Of a stretch of 64,000 nucleotides of DNA, positions 27,502 to 36,751 are shown one piece after another. Position numbers and translations under genes: made by a program. The DNA comes from JAJRXR01 sp041402005 (lineage in GTDB: Bacteria > Planctomycetota > Phycisphaerae > Phycisphaerales > UBA1924). Where the stretch lies: assembly GCA_041402005.1 (NCBI GenBank), contig JAWKTB010000008.1, forward strand, positions 132,344 through 196,343, in the 5' to 3' direction. The notes beneath the pieces are model-generated. The model did not search any database, had not been told where the DNA came from, and saw nothing but the letters and a program-made list of their open reading frames with translations. Position 1 is the first letter of the stretch. Each line of letters opens with the position of its first letter.

Positions 27502-28557
27502 CTAGCCGTCCATGCTCGAGTCGAGCGTCGTCTTCCACTCCTCGATGTTCTCGAGGAAGATCGAGGTGCCCCGCGCGACGCAGGTCAGCGGGTCCTCGGC
27601 CAGCACGCAGTGCAGCCCCGTCGCCTTCTGGAGCATCTGGGGCATCCCACGCAGGAGCGACCCGCCCCCGGCGAGCGTGATCCCGTTCTCGACCAGGTCC
27701 GCCGCCAGCTCGGGCTCCGCCCGCTCCAGCGTGCGCGTGACCGTCTCGATGATTGCCCCGATGGGCTCCTGGAGCGCTTCGCGGATCTCTTCCGAGGTGA
27801 TCGTCGCCTTGCGGGGCAGCCCAGAGATCATGTCGCGCCCGCGGACCTCGACCGAGGTCTCCTCTTCCTGCGGGACGGCGGACCCGATCTGGATCTTGAT
27901 CCGCTCGGCGGTCTGCTCGCCCACCATCAGGTTGTACGTGCGCTTCATGTGCGCCATGATCGCCTCGTCCATGTCGTCGCCCGCGACGCGCACCGACTCG
28001 CACGTCGCGATGTCGGCCAGCGACATGATCGCGACCTCGGTCGTGCCGCCCCCGATGTCGACGATCATCGACGCCGTCGGCTCGGCGAAGGGGAGCCCCG
28101 CGCCGATGGCGGCGGCGACGGGCTCCTCGAGCAGGTACGTCCGCCAGGCGCCGGCGCGCTCCGCGGAGTCGAACACCGCCCGCTTCTCGACGGCGGTGAT
28201 GCCCGACGGGATCGAGATGACCACCCGAGGCCCGATGACGCGCATGCGCCCCGTGACCTTGGTGATGAAGTAGTTGAGCATCGCCTCGGTGATCTCGAAG
28301 TCGGAGATCACGCCGTCCTTCAGCGGGCGGACCGCGGTGATCGAGCCGGGCGTCTTGCCGAGCATCTCCTTGGCCACCCAGCCGACGGCGGGCTGGCCGC
28401 CGCGCATCAGCACGCGGTTGGTTCCCTTCGCGACGGCGACGACGCTGGGCTCGTTGAGCACGATGCCCTGTCCGCGCACCGCGACGAGCGTGTTGCACGT
28501 GCCCAGGTCGATCCCCATGTCGACGCTGAACAGACCTATGAGAGAATCAAGCCACAC
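27502..28557 (-). CDS. mreB: Rod shape-determining actin homologue MreB
   Basis: 351 residues, GTG start. Actin-fold nucleotide motifs are intact: phosphate 1 SVDMGIDLGTCNTLV, phosphate 2 MIVDIGGGTTEVAI, adenosine motif ITLAGGGSLLRGMP, plus LEEPVAAAIGAGLP. The N-terminus (MWLDSLIGLF) is a short amphipathic membrane-binding segment. GGAG lies 12 bases upstream of the GTG. It heads the mreBCD operon and indicates a peptidoglycan-based elongation machinery. Confidence 0.97.
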   Translation of the reverse strand: MWLDSLIGLFSVDMGIDLGTCNTLVAVRGQGIVLNEPSVVAVAKGTNRVLMRGGQPAVGWVAKEMLGKTPGSITAVRPLKDGVISDFEITEAMLNYFITKVTGRMRVIGPRVVISIPSGITAVEKRAVFDSAERAGAWRTYLLEEPVAAAIGAGLPFAEPTASMIVDIGGGTTEVAIMSLADIATCESVRVAGDDMDEAIMAHMKRTYNLMVGEQTAERIKIQIGSAVPQEEETSVEVRGRDMISGLPRKATITSEEIREALQEPIGAIIETVTRTLERAEPELAADLVENGITLAGGGSLLRGMPQMLQKATGLHCVLAEDPLTCVARGTSIFLENIEEWKTTLDSSMDG

Positions 28558-28634
28558 GCCCGAGCGATCTCCGTTCGACTCTTGCCGCGCGCCCCGGCTC
28601 GTCCCTGGCCGGCCAATCGATGCTCGACAACCAC

Positions 28635-28652
28635 GGCTCCCGCTCGGGAGCC
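28635..28652. other. Hairpin in the mreB upstream region
   Basis: GGCTCCC / GGGAGCC perfect 7-bp stem with a GCTC tetraloop, 78-95 bases upstream of the mreB start. It could be a leader RNA structure or an operator; the 28558-28753 gap shows no clear -10. Confidence 0.35.
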
Positions 28653-28742
28653 CACGTCGCCCATCCCGCCCAGACTGACGGGCCGCGGCGAGCGGAGCCT
28701 AGCAGCGCCGTCTTCACCCCGCCCTTTTCACAGGGCCCGGGG

Positions 28743-28793
28743 TCCAAAACGAGTCCCGGCCCGGGGCGCCTGGCGGGGCGCTCCGGGCCGGGA
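28743..28793 (-). terminator. Intrinsic-type terminator of the coiled-coil gene
   Basis: Left arm TCCCGGCCCGGGGCGCC (28754-28770) pairs with GGCGCTCCGGGCCGGGA (28777-28793): 17 bp with one mismatch or G-U pair and a 6-base loop. On the minus strand it is followed by CTCGTTTTGG, so it suits termination of the gene ending at 28840. Confidence 0.7.
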
Positions 28794-28839
28794 AGATCGG
28801 GTCGATTCGTGTCGGCAGGTCGCCCCGCCAACCTGTCGG

Positions 28840-29778
28840 TTAGTCGCGGCTCGCCATCGGGCCCCGAGCACTCGCCTCGGGCACCTCGATCACGTGCGGC
28901 TGGATGGTGAACCCGCGGACGGGCGCCGGCGACACACTCGGCGTCTGGTCCTGGTTCTGCTGGTCCAGCAGGTAGCGGGCGGTGTCCTCGTAGTTGGTCT
29001 GGCGATCGCGGACGGCGATCGACGCCAGCTCCTGACGCTGCATGTCCAGCTTGGACTTGAGGCGGTTGCGGATCTGGTCCAGGCTGTGGGCCTCGAACCG
29101 CGAATGCTCGTCGATCGTCGCCTGACGCTTCTCCATCATCGTGATCATGCGGTCGTTGCGGGCGACCGAGTCGATCTGGGCGTCGAGCTGGAAGAGCTGG
29201 GTCTGGAACTCGCTCCGCTCGGTCTCGAGCTTGGTCAGCAGCTCGCCGAGCTGGTCCTCCTGCTGATGCAGGTAGCCCAGGTCCGTGGTCAGTTCGGTGA
29301 CGCGGGTCTGGTGGATGTCGCGGGTCTGCTGGATGTGCGTCCGCTTGCCGTAGGCGTCTTCGAGCCCCATCGGGCGGTCGTTGTAGACGACGCGGATCAG
29401 GGCGCCCGGGTTCTCGGCCTGCACGGAGCGAGCCTCGGTCAGCGTGCCGTCCAGGCGGGACAGGTCCGCGCCCGCCAGCTCGACGACCTTCTGGGAGACC
29501 GCCAGCTCGCGCTCCATCTCGGCGATCTGGCCCTGGAGCTCGCCCAGGTCCGTGCGGACGTCGGCGATCTTCTTCGGGTACTCCGCCTCGAGGTTCTTGA
29601 GCTGCGCCCGCAGGGCGATTGGATCGTCGACAACGGAGTTGATCACCCCGCCCACGTTCGCCCTCGCTTGATTGAACAGGGCGTGCGCGCCCTCCGGGCC
29701 GGCGACCACGATCAGCGCTCCGCCCGCCAGCGCCGCCAGCAACCCAACTCGAACCACCGTCTTCGTGACGCCAGCCAT
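28840..29778 (-). CDS. Exported or membrane-anchored coiled-coil protein
   Basis: 312 residues. The start at 29778 is set by AGGGAG 6 nt upstream and an N-terminal hydrophobic segment (VGLLAALAGGALIVVAGPEG) that is a signal peptide or anchor. Residues about 55-260 form heptad-rich coiled coil (LKNLEAEYPKKIADVRTDLG, LGELLTKLETERSEFQTQL). The C-terminus is Gln/Pro-rich (RYLLDQQNQDQ). It resembles PspA-like or spacer coiled-coil proteins in shape only; no family is recognised. It is divergent from the sigma factor gene, and this pairing may be functional. It has its own terminator downstream. Confidence 0.75.
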   Translation of the reverse strand: MAGVTKTVVRVGLLAALAGGALIVVAGPEGAHALFNQARANVGGVINSVVDDPIALRAQLKNLEAEYPKKIADVRTDLGELQGQIAEMERELAVSQKVVELAGADLSRLDGTLTEARSVQAENPGALIRVVYNDRPMGLEDAYGKRTHIQQTRDIHQTRVTELTTDLGYLHQQEDQLGELLTKLETERSEFQTQLFQLDAQIDSVARNDRMITMMEKRQATIDEHSRFEAHSLDQIRNRLKSKLDMQRQELASIAVRDRQTNYEDTARYLLDQQNQDQTPSVSPAPVRGFTIQPHVIEVPEASARGPMASRD

Positions 29779-30158
29779 GATGTACTCCCTGGGGCCCTCG
29801 CCCCCGCGTCGGCGACCTGGGGTCGCCCTTGGTTCCTCGTGCGGGGCCCGTCCAGGCCCCACGGCAAATGACCCACTCGCCGCCCCGACCAACCGGGGCG
29901 TCATGAGTCCTTGCTGGGAAGCGCGTCGTGTCGTTTTCGCGCCGGAGGCGGGAAGGCGCACTTTTCGGACCTTGACCCGGGCCGGAGAGGCCAAGTCCCG
30001 CGTTTCTGGGCGTTTGGAGGCCGGCGGGCGACCCCCGCGTACCCTTGCGGGGTACAAAGACGCCTGGGAAATCGCCCCGGGCGGGATCGGAACAAACTCA
30101 TCCCCCGCCCCGCGGCGGGGATCGCGGGGCGCGCGCCCGCGGGGGGTCTTGGGGCCAC
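29779..30158. other. 380-bp divergent control region
   Basis: Intergenic region between the coiled-coil gene and the sigma factor gene. It holds a 7-bp hairpin CGCCCCG / CGGGGCG (29881-29900), the GTACCC palindrome at 30039, and a G+C-rich stretch with CCCGCCCCGCGGCGGGG just before the sigma gene. No convincing ORF was found in it. Confidence 0.5.
30039..30055. promoter_or_regulatory. Inverted repeat GTACCC-5-GGGTAC
   Basis: Perfect 6-bp arms with spacer TTGCG. It includes a possible -10 TACCCT (30040-30045) for the sigma factor gene, about 107 nt of leader upstream of its ATG. Candidate operator. Confidence 0.4.
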
Positions 30159-30950
30159 ATGCTCAACTCGCTCACGACGAGCTTCATCTCCCGCCTGCGG
30201 GCCAACGACCAGGCCGCCTGGTTCGAGCTGTGGGAGACCTTCGGCCCGGTCATTCGGGCTCAGCTCACCAAGTGGGGGCGCGGCCGCATCGGCGTCGAGA
30301 CCGTCCGCGACCTCTCGCAGGAGACCCTGACGGCCCTGTCCAACTCGATCGACCGGTACGACCCCGGGCGGGGCGCCCGGTTCTCGACCTGGCTGCTGGC
30401 GATCGCCAAGCACGTGCTGGGCGACGAGATGGATCGGCGGATGGCCCTCAAGCGTGGCGGGGGCAAGTCCAAGGCGAGCTTCGACGATTCGTGGATGGTC
30501 GCCGACGCCTCGAAAGGGGTGGACAAGGCGTACGAGGACGCGGTCTTCCGGGCCAAGGTCGAGGCGGCGATCCGGATGGTCGAGCGGGACACCGAGTTCA
30601 CGGACTTCTCGATCTACAGGATGCGGGTGCTGGACGGGATCGCGGGCAAGGACGTCGCGGTCAGCCTGGGGGTCTCGGAGCCGACGGTCTCCCGCCGTCT
30701 GACCAAGGTCCGGGACGCCCTGCGGGTCCGCCTGCAGGAGGTGATCTCGACGTACTCGTTCACGGACGACGAGCTCGCCGAGGGGGACCGAAACGGGCTG
30801 ATGCTGAATCCCAACACCCCAGGCGGCGGCGCCCCGCCCGAGCGGAAGGCCGACAAGGACTCGGACTCCCTCTTCGACGAGGCGATCGCGGAGATCTACC
30901 ACCGCCAGATGGAGCTGCGCCGGATCGACGAGCAGGCCCTGGCGGACTGA
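30159..30950 (+). CDS. Sigma-70 family (ECF-like) RNA polymerase sigma factor
   Basis: 263 residues. Region 2 is seen as AAWFELWETFGPVIRAQLTK...LSQETLTALSNSIDRYDPGRGARFSTWLLAIAKHVL (key piece ARFSTWLLAIAKHVL). Region 4 is seen as RVLDGIAGKDVAVSLGVSEPTVSRRLTKVRDAL (HTH core VAVSLGVSEPTVSRRL). A 30-residue basic linker separates the two, and an acidic 60-residue tail (NPNTPGGGAPPERKADKD) follows. No anti-sigma gene is adjacent; instead a membrane Ser/Thr kinase gene starts 60 bp downstream, suggesting phosphorylation-linked control (inference). Confidence 0.85.
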   Translation: MLNSLTTSFISRLRANDQAAWFELWETFGPVIRAQLTKWGRGRIGVETVRDLSQETLTALSNSIDRYDPGRGARFSTWLLAIAKHVLGDEMDRRMALKRGGGKSKASFDDSWMVADASKGVDKAYEDAVFRAKVEAAIRMVERDTEFTDFSIYRMRVLDGIAGKDVAVSLGVSEPTVSRRLTKVRDALRVRLQEVISTYSFTDDELAEGDRNGLMLNPNTPGGGAPPERKADKDSDSLFDEAIAEIYHRQMELRRIDEQALAD

Positions 30951-31010
30951 CCCCGGCGTGCGGCCCCCGACGCGAGCACGATCCGCGTCGAAGGGGCGAG
31001 GAGAACGCTG

Positions 31011-33317
31011 ATGAGCCTGGCCGGACTACTGCTCGCCCTGATCGCCGTCGCGTTCGGCATCGTCGCCCTTGTCGCCATCGTCTGGCTCGGCGTCGCCATC
31101 CTCGCCAAAGTCTTCAAGTTCGTCGGCATCATCGTGGGCCACATCTTCTCGTTCGTCTTCGGCGTCATCGGGGACGCCGCCCGAATCGTGGGCTCGCTCG
31201 TCCTCATCCCGATCTTCATGGTGCTGATCGTCTGCTCGGTGCTGATCGGGCGGTGGTCCGCGGCGTCGCATTACGGGCGGGCGTTCAACGCCGAGGTGTC
31301 GGCGATCTTCGTCTCGTGCTACCGGATCGGCGTCGGGCGCCCGCTGCGCCTGATCGGGCTCAAGGACGCGACCGAGGGGCTCGAGCAGCGTCTGCCCCAG
31401 GTGCTGGCCGCGGCGCCCGGGCGCGACACGCCCCCCAAGAAGCGCGTGGGCATGTTCGAGGGGTACACGATCGTCGGCTCGCTCCAGTCGGGCGGGTCGG
31501 GCTCGCGCCTGTACATCGCGGAGCCTGACGAACTCAAGCGGGCCGCGTTCGAGCGCCGGGGCCTGTCCGACCTCGACCGCGTCGTCATCAAGGTGTTCAG
31601 CCTGAAGGACGGCTCGAGCCTGCCCCAGATCATCCGCGAGAGCCGGGCGCTGGACGCCGCCAAGAAGCTGGGCCTCGTGCTCGAGCACGGCCAGGACGAC
31701 GGGCGATTCTTCTACGTGATGCGGTACGTCCCGGGCGACTCGCTGGCGACGATCACGCAGCGTCTGCACGCGGCGTCGGGCCAGCACGGGCTGGACGACG
31801 CTGGTTTCGCCGCCGCGATGGGGTACGCCGCCGACCTGCTCGACACCCTGCACACCTACCACGCCGGCGGGCTGTGGCACAAGGATGTCAAGCCCGACAA
31901 CATCATTGTCGAGGGTTCGCACGCCCACCTCGTGGACTTTGGGCTCGTCACGCCCCTGCGCTCGGCGATGACGCTGACCACGCACGGCACCGAGTACTTC
32001 CGAGACCCCGAGCTCGTCCGTCAGGCGCTGCGGGGCGTCAAGGTCCACCAGATCGACGGCGCGAAGTTCGACATCTACGCCGCCGCCGCCGTCATGTACT
32101 CGGTCATCGAGAACTCGTTCCCAGCGCACGGCGGGCTGAGCCAGATCACGAAGCGCTGCCCGGAGGCGCTGCGCTGGGTCGTGCGCCGGGGCATGGCCGA
32201 GTACGACCAACGGTACCCGAACGCCGCGTCGATGCTGGCGGACCTGGACGCGATCCGCACCGCGCCCGACCCCTTCAAGATCCGCCCGGCCGACCTGCCG
32301 AGCATGCGCGGCGCGGTCGGCGCCCCCGGTCACATGGCGCCCGATCTGCCCGAGACGCCCGCGCTCGATCCTGCGCCCGTGGCGGTCGCGGCGGCGTACA
32401 CGCCGGTCCCCCCGCCGCCCCCGCCCCCGGTCGGCCCGCGTGGTCGCCCGAAGGTGACACTGACAGACTGGTGGACGGGTCGGTACGCGGCTGGTCCGGT
32501 CGCGGTCGCCCCGCGTGGACGCGCGGTGGCGCGTCCGCCGATGCCGCCCCGCCCGCTGCGACCGAAGGGCGAGCGTCTGGCAGCGCACGAGCAGGTGACA
32601 CGGGCGCGCAGCCGCGCCGCCGAGACGCGCCGTCGTGCTCACGAGCGGATGCACAACCGGCGGGCGGGCCTGCCCGTCAACGCGCGTCGTCACGAGCGGT
32701 CCGGCGTCCTCGGCGCGGCCGCGGCGATTGTGGTGTTTTTGCTCTTCATCGCCCTCGTCATCAACCTCGTCGTGACCAACTCGCCACGCGGCGCCTTCCG
32801 GAGCCTGAAGGGCCCCAGCATCACGGTCAACACCGTCCCGACGCCGCCGATCCCGGCGGAGCCCGTGCCGGAAGTCGGCGTCTTCCCCGCGTCCATGTCG
32901 CTCGACGGCGCGATGCTCGTCGTCTCCGACCTCGGCTACCCCCTGCCCGAGGGCGTGAAGGACAACATCTCGAAGGGCGTCGCCGCCCTGCGAGCCTCCG
33001 GGCTCGCACTGTTTGGTGATCACGTCACCGATCCGAAGACCCTCGACGACGAGGAGAACGAGCATCAGATCGACCTCCTCGCCGAGGCCCGCAACGCGCG
33101 GGGCACGCTGCCTCTCGACGCCGAGGAGTTGACTCCACGCCTCCGCACCGTCCTGAGCGAGCACCCCGAGCTGGACATGATCCTGTGGCTCGCGCCGAAC
33201 CAGACGGACCACGAGGCGATCAACTACCTGCTGGTGGCGCCCGAGCGCGACGCGCGCGGGTACGCGAGCCGTCAGACGCTCGACACGATCGTCGAGGCGG
33301 CCCTGGGCCTGGACTGA
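31011..33317 (+). CDS. Transmembrane Ser/Thr protein kinase
   Basis: 768 residues with unusual architecture: two or three N-terminal membrane helices (4-80), then a cytoplasmic kinase (about 150-420), a Pro/Arg-rich linker (440-560), a further helix (566-588) and a 180-residue extracytoplasmic domain. Kinase residues are intact: Lys194 (VVIKVF), Glu210 (IIRESRAL), HKD at 290-292 with KPDN, DFG 309-311. The glycine loop is relaxed (LQSGGSGSRLY) and the P+1 segment reads GTEYFRDPE instead of APE. The ATG follows GAGGAGAACGCTG. It probably acts with the sigma factor 60 bp upstream. Confidence 0.87.
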   Translation: MSLAGLLLALIAVAFGIVALVAIVWLGVAILAKVFKFVGIIVGHIFSFVFGVIGDAARIVGSLVLIPIFMVLIVCSVLIGRWSAASHYGRAFNAEVSAIFVSCYRIGVGRPLRLIGLKDATEGLEQRLPQVLAAAPGRDTPPKKRVGMFEGYTIVGSLQSGGSGSRLYIAEPDELKRAAFERRGLSDLDRVVIKVFSLKDGSSLPQIIRESRALDAAKKLGLVLEHGQDDGRFFYVMRYVPGDSLATITQRLHAASGQHGLDDAGFAAAMGYAADLLDTLHTYHAGGLWHKDVKPDNIIVEGSHAHLVDFGLVTPLRSAMTLTTHGTEYFRDPELVRQALRGVKVHQIDGAKFDIYAAAAVMYSVIENSFPAHGGLSQITKRCPEALRWVVRRGMAEYDQRYPNAASMLADLDAIRTAPDPFKIRPADLPSMRGAVGAPGHMAPDLPETPALDPAPVAVAAAYTPVPPPPPPPVGPRGRPKVTLTDWWTGRYAAGPVAVAPRGRAVARPPMPPRPLRPKGERLAAHEQVTRARSRAAETRRRAHERMHNRRAGLPVNARRHERSGVLGAAAAIVVFLLFIALVINLVVTNSPRGAFRSLKGPSITVNTVPTPPIPAEPVPEVGVFPASMSLDGAMLVVSDLGYPLPEGVKDNISKGVAALRASGLALFGDHVTDPKTLDDEENEHQIDLLAEARNARGTLPLDAEELTPRLRTVLSEHPELDMILWLAPNQTDHEAINYLLVAPERDARGYASRQTLDTIVEAALGLD

Positions 33318-33318
33318 G

Positions 33319-34368
33319 CTACACGCGTTCGTGCGAGAGGCGGGCGAGCCCGGCCAGAGCCTGGGCGGCGCTCCCGGACGCGATCGATGCCCTCGCGAGC
33401 ATGATGCCCTCTTCGAGCGTGCCGACGGCGCCACCCAGGAGCAACGCCGCGCCGGCGCTGAGGACCGTCATGTCCGCCGCGGCGGAGTCCTCGCCCGCGA
33501 GGATGGCGCGGATCATCTGAGCCGCGTCCTCGACGTCCCGGGCCCGCAACTGGTCGGGCGTCGCGCATCGCAGCCCCAGCCCCCGAGGATCCACCCGCTC
33601 CATCTCGACGCGTCCATGATCGACGCTCCCGACGAGCGTCTCGTCGCCGAGGCTGAGTTCGTCGAGCCCGTCGCGCGAGTGGACGACCCAGGCCCGCTCC
33701 GAGCCGAGCCTCGCCAGCGCCTGGGCCAGCGGCCCGACGAACTTCGCGTCCCAGACGCCCAGCAACTGGCGGCGCGCCCCGGCGGGGTTCGTCAGGGGCC
33801 CGAGCAAGTTGAACAACGTCGGCACCCCCAGCGACTGGCGGACGCCCGCGGCATGGCGGGTCGCGGGGTGATGGCGGATCGCGAAGCAGAAGCAGACGCC
33901 GACCTCGTCGAGGCACCTGGCCTGGACCTCGGGCGGGGCGTCGACGTCCACGCCGAGGGAGGCAAGAACTTCAGCCGAGCCTCGCCCGGTCCGCGAGCGG
34001 TTGCCGTGCTTGGCGACCAGGACGCGGTCGATGCCCGAGGCGGCGTCGGGCCTGGCGCCGGCGATGACGATCGCGGCAGCGGTCGAGACGTTGAACGTTT
34101 TGGGCGCCCCGCCGGTCCCGCATGTGTCGATCACCGGGCGCCTGGGGTCGTCGGGCGCGGGAGTGGGGGTGACGTGCCTCCGCATGACGCGGGCGGCGCC
34201 GACGATCTCGTCCACGCTCGGGCCCCGGGCCTGGATCAGGGCAAGGACCGCCCCGATCTGGGCGTCATCGAGGCTGCCCTCGAGCATCCGGGAGAAGAGG
34301 GCCTCGGCCCCCACCTCGCCGAGCCCGCGCCCAGCCATCAGCTCGCTCAGCGCGTCGCGGATCTCCAC
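33319..34368 (-). CDS. trpD: Anthranilate phosphoribosyltransferase
   Basis: 349 residues from a GTG. Second step of tryptophan synthesis: anthranilate plus PRPP gives phosphoribosylanthranilate. Motifs: DTCGTGGAPKTFNVSTAAA (PRPP loop), KHGNR, GVCFCFAIRHHPATRHAAGV, FNLLGPLTNPA and the acidic DGLDEL. After KHGNR the usual AVSSKSGSADVLE is SRTGRGSAEVLA, a minor variation. It stands alone without other trp genes. TAATCT ends 7 nt before the GTG. Confidence 0.93.
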   Translation of the reverse strand: MEIRDALSELMAGRGLGEVGAEALFSRMLEGSLDDAQIGAVLALIQARGPSVDEIVGAARVMRRHVTPTPAPDDPRRPVIDTCGTGGAPKTFNVSTAAAIVIAGARPDAASGIDRVLVAKHGNRSRTGRGSAEVLASLGVDVDAPPEVQARCLDEVGVCFCFAIRHHPATRHAAGVRQSLGVPTLFNLLGPLTNPAGARRQLLGVWDAKFVGPLAQALARLGSERAWVVHSRDGLDELSLGDETLVGSVDHGRVEMERVDPRGLGLRCATPDQLRARDVEDAAQMIRAILAGEDSAAADMTVLSAGAALLLGGAVGTLEEGIMLARASIASGSAAQALAGLARLSHERV

Positions 34369-34375
34369 GGCGTTG

Positions 34376-34381
34376 AGATTA
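34376..34381 (-). promoter_or_regulatory. -10 element TAATCT, leaderless type
   Basis: Minus-strand TAATCT, seven bases, then the trpD GTG at 34368; no ribosome site. Confidence 0.5.
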
Positions 34382-34411
34382 TGCCAGCAAACGCCCCCCG
34401 CCCGCCGAACG

Positions 34412-34417
34412 TAGAGT
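34412..34417 (+). promoter_or_regulatory. -10 element TAGAGT, leaderless type
   Basis: TAGAGT, six bases, then the ATG at 34424. It favours that ATG over the GTG at 34421. Confidence 0.5.
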
Positions 34418-34423
34418 TCTGTG

Positions 34424-36751
34424 ATGTCCGAGACGCCACGTGGCGCGATCCGGGTGGCCCGGGCGGCGGCAGGGCGGATCCGCCTCCGGCGCACGCTTGT
34501 CGTTCTCGGACGCCTCCTCGCCATCTCCGCCTTCGTCGCCCTCGTCCTCGTCGTGCTCGAGCGGCTGGGGGTGCTTGACGCGCCGCGGTGGGCATTGCTG
34601 GCGACGCCCTTCGGGGTGGGGATCCTCCTCTCGGTTGCCGTGGGGATGGCACGCCGCATCTCACCCGCGAGTGCCGCGGGCGTCGTTGACGAGGCCCTTG
34701 CGCTGCGAGATCGCTTACGTAGCGCGCTCGAGCTGGCGAACTCACCCCGGGGCGAGGATCCGGCGTTCGTCGCGCTGAGTGTCGCCGAGTCCGAGCGCGT
34801 CGCGCCCCAAGCGCAGATCAGGCGGGCGATCCCGCTGCGTTGGGAATGGACGTGGGGGGCGTGGGCGGCGACGTTGGCGCTGGCGGTGACGCTCGCGGCG
34901 GCGCTGCCGCGGCGCGAGACGGGCGCCGTGAAGCGTGACACTGTGACGCTCGCCGATCGTGAGCGGGCGGCCGAGTCGCTTGCCGAGACTGCCGAACTCG
35001 TGCGTGAGCTGGCGTCCAAGGACCCCGAGCTGGACGACGCGAGCCCGGACGAGCTGGAGGCGATCGAGTCGCTCGAGTCGGAGCTGAGCGAGGGACGGGG
35101 CGACCCGGAGCAGGCGATCACCGAGTCGGCGGATGCGCTCGAGCGTCTCGCGGACGAGATGGACGAGCAGGCCGAGCAGCGGGCGATGGAGCGTGACGAG
35201 TTCGAGCGACTGGCCCAGGGTCTCGAGTCGGAGTCGGCGAGCCCGGAGGTGCAGCGGCTTGCTGAGGCGCTGAAGGCGGCGGACCTGGAAAGAGCTCGCG
35301 AGGCGGCGCGCGATCTGATGAACATGCCGCAGGGCGCAACGCCGGCGGAGCGCGAGCGTCTGGCGCAAGACTTGGAGCGTCTCGCCGAGCAGCTCGACGA
35401 ACTCGCCTCGCACGAGGGAGAGTCCGAGACGCCACTCGAGGCGCCCGAGCCGACCGGCGACGAGGCTCCCCCCCCCAACCAGCCCGAGGGGACGACGCCG
35501 CCGGGGGCGGATCAGCCTCATCCCGATCAGGCGCCGGAGGAGTCTCCACCGCCGAGCGAGCAATCGCCCGACGCGTCGCCCCCGGCGGAGACGACGCCCC
35601 CCGATCCGATCCGCGAGCAAGCCGAGAAGCGTGAGGCGGCGCGCGAGCAGGCGGAGCGCGACGCGAGAGATCTTTCTGACGCGTTGCGAAACGCCGCCGA
35701 CGAGGCCCGCCGCCGCGAGCAGGAGTCGCAACGCCCGAGTGAAGGCGATCGATCGACGCCGGAAGCGGATCGCAGGGCAGATGAGGGCACGCAACGACAG
35801 GAGCAGTCCAAGCCCAGCGATCAAGGCGAGCCGAAGCCCGGTTCCGAGCCTGGTGAGACTCAGAAGCCGCAGCCGCAACCCGGATCCACGCCGCAGCCCG
35901 AGCCAGAGCCCGGCGCGAGCGAGACGCCGAGCAAGGATCAGCCCCCGAACGACGCGGGCGACCCGCCCGTCGATCAGCAACCCTCCGATCGTCCGCCGGA
36001 GCAACCTCAAGGCGAGCCAAACGCCGACGATGGTCAGCCGCAGGGCGAGCCGAACGAGGGCGAGAAGCCCGGCGCCGGAAAGGACGGCGCGACGCCGCCA
36101 GATACGCCGTCCGATCAACGTCCCGGCGAAGGCGAGGGCTCGCCGACATCTCAAGACAGGCCCGGAGAGGGCAACAAGTCCGCGCCCCCGACCGATCGCC
36201 CGGGCCAGAGCCCGTCGCCGGGCGAGTCGCGCCCATCGCTCGACGAGCAGCTCCGCCGTCTGTCGGATCGACAGGGCGCCCCGACGCGCCAGCGAGAGAC
36301 GGCGCAGCGTCTCCGCGACCGCGCGCAGGAGCTCTTGGGCGACACGCCCGAGAGGCAACTACCGCCGGACGGTGGCGCTGGCGGCGCGGAGGATCCGACG
36401 CATCTCACGCCCCCTGGCGATGCGACGACACCAACCAGCACCGAACCGGTGGACGCCCGTCCGCCGACGGGCGAGCGCCCGGACGACGTCCGCGAGCAGG
36501 TCGTCGCCGACTGGTACTCCGAGGACAAGCTGCAGCGAGACCCGAACGCCAGACAGCAGGCCTCGGAGCGCCTCCAGGACGCGGCGCGCAGCGCCGAACG
36601 CGCCGTCGAGCAGCAACGCGTGCCCCGACGCTACCGCGACCTGATCCGACGCCTCAACGAGCGGTACCAGCGCCGCGCCGGCGACCTGCCCAACGAGCCG
36701 GCGCCCCTGGGCCAGGACGCCGACACAAGCGCCGGCGGGGGTTCGCCGTGA
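34424..36751 (+). CDS. Large membrane protein with acidic coiled coil and Pro/Gln/Glu-rich region (DUF4175-like)
   Basis: 775 residues. Two N-terminal membrane helices (about 25-47, 55-72) and a third near 145-162 are followed by acidic coiled coil (about 170-345). A low-complexity region rich in Pro, Glu, Gln and Asp spans about 345-620 (for example PQGEPNADDGQPQGEPNEGE), then a conserved-looking C-terminus (DVREQVVADWYSEDKLQRD ... VPRRYRDLIRRLNERY). The end motif, the layout and the VWA partner resemble DUF4175/Bat-type operons of planctomycetes; a moxR gene is not adjacent. The stop overlaps the VWA gene start by 4 bp. Function unknown. Confidence 0.7.
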   Translation: MSETPRGAIRVARAAAGRIRLRRTLVVLGRLLAISAFVALVLVVLERLGVLDAPRWALLATPFGVGILLSVAVGMARRISPASAAGVVDEALALRDRLRSALELANSPRGEDPAFVALSVAESERVAPQAQIRRAIPLRWEWTWGAWAATLALAVTLAAALPRRETGAVKRDTVTLADRERAAESLAETAELVRELASKDPELDDASPDELEAIESLESELSEGRGDPEQAITESADALERLADEMDEQAEQRAMERDEFERLAQGLESESASPEVQRLAEALKAADLERAREAARDLMNMPQGATPAERERLAQDLERLAEQLDELASHEGESETPLEAPEPTGDEAPPPNQPEGTTPPGADQPHPDQAPEESPPPSEQSPDASPPAETTPPDPIREQAEKREAAREQAERDARDLSDALRNAADEARRREQESQRPSEGDRSTPEADRRADEGTQRQEQSKPSDQGEPKPGSEPGETQKPQPQPGSTPQPEPEPGASETPSKDQPPNDAGDPPVDQQPSDRPPEQPQGEPNADDGQPQGEPNEGEKPGAGKDGATPPDTPSDQRPGEGEGSPTSQDRPGEGNKSAPPTDRPGQSPSPGESRPSLDEQLRRLSDRQGAPTRQRETAQRLRDRAQELLGDTPERQLPPDGGAGGAEDPTHLTPPGDATTPTSTEPVDARPPTGERPDDVREQVVADWYSEDKLQRDPNARQQASERLQDAARSAERAVEQQRVPRRYRDLIRRLNERYQRRAGDLPNEPAPLGQDADTSAGGGSP

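Noticed and set aside
29779..30057. N-terminal extension of the coiled-coil protein
   Set aside because: It would precede a good ribosome site and a signal-like segment at 29778, and the extension is Arg/Gly-rich.
31026..33434. Open frame of 802 codons antisense to the Ser/Thr kinase
   Set aside because: The kinase frame has all catalytic motifs; the opposite frame is His/Arg/Val-rich shadow.
35460..36240. Repetitive Pro/Gln/Glu coding stretch as possible tandem repeat array or CRISPR
   Set aside because: Units are irregular and in frame within the membrane protein; no conserved direct repeats with unique spacers.
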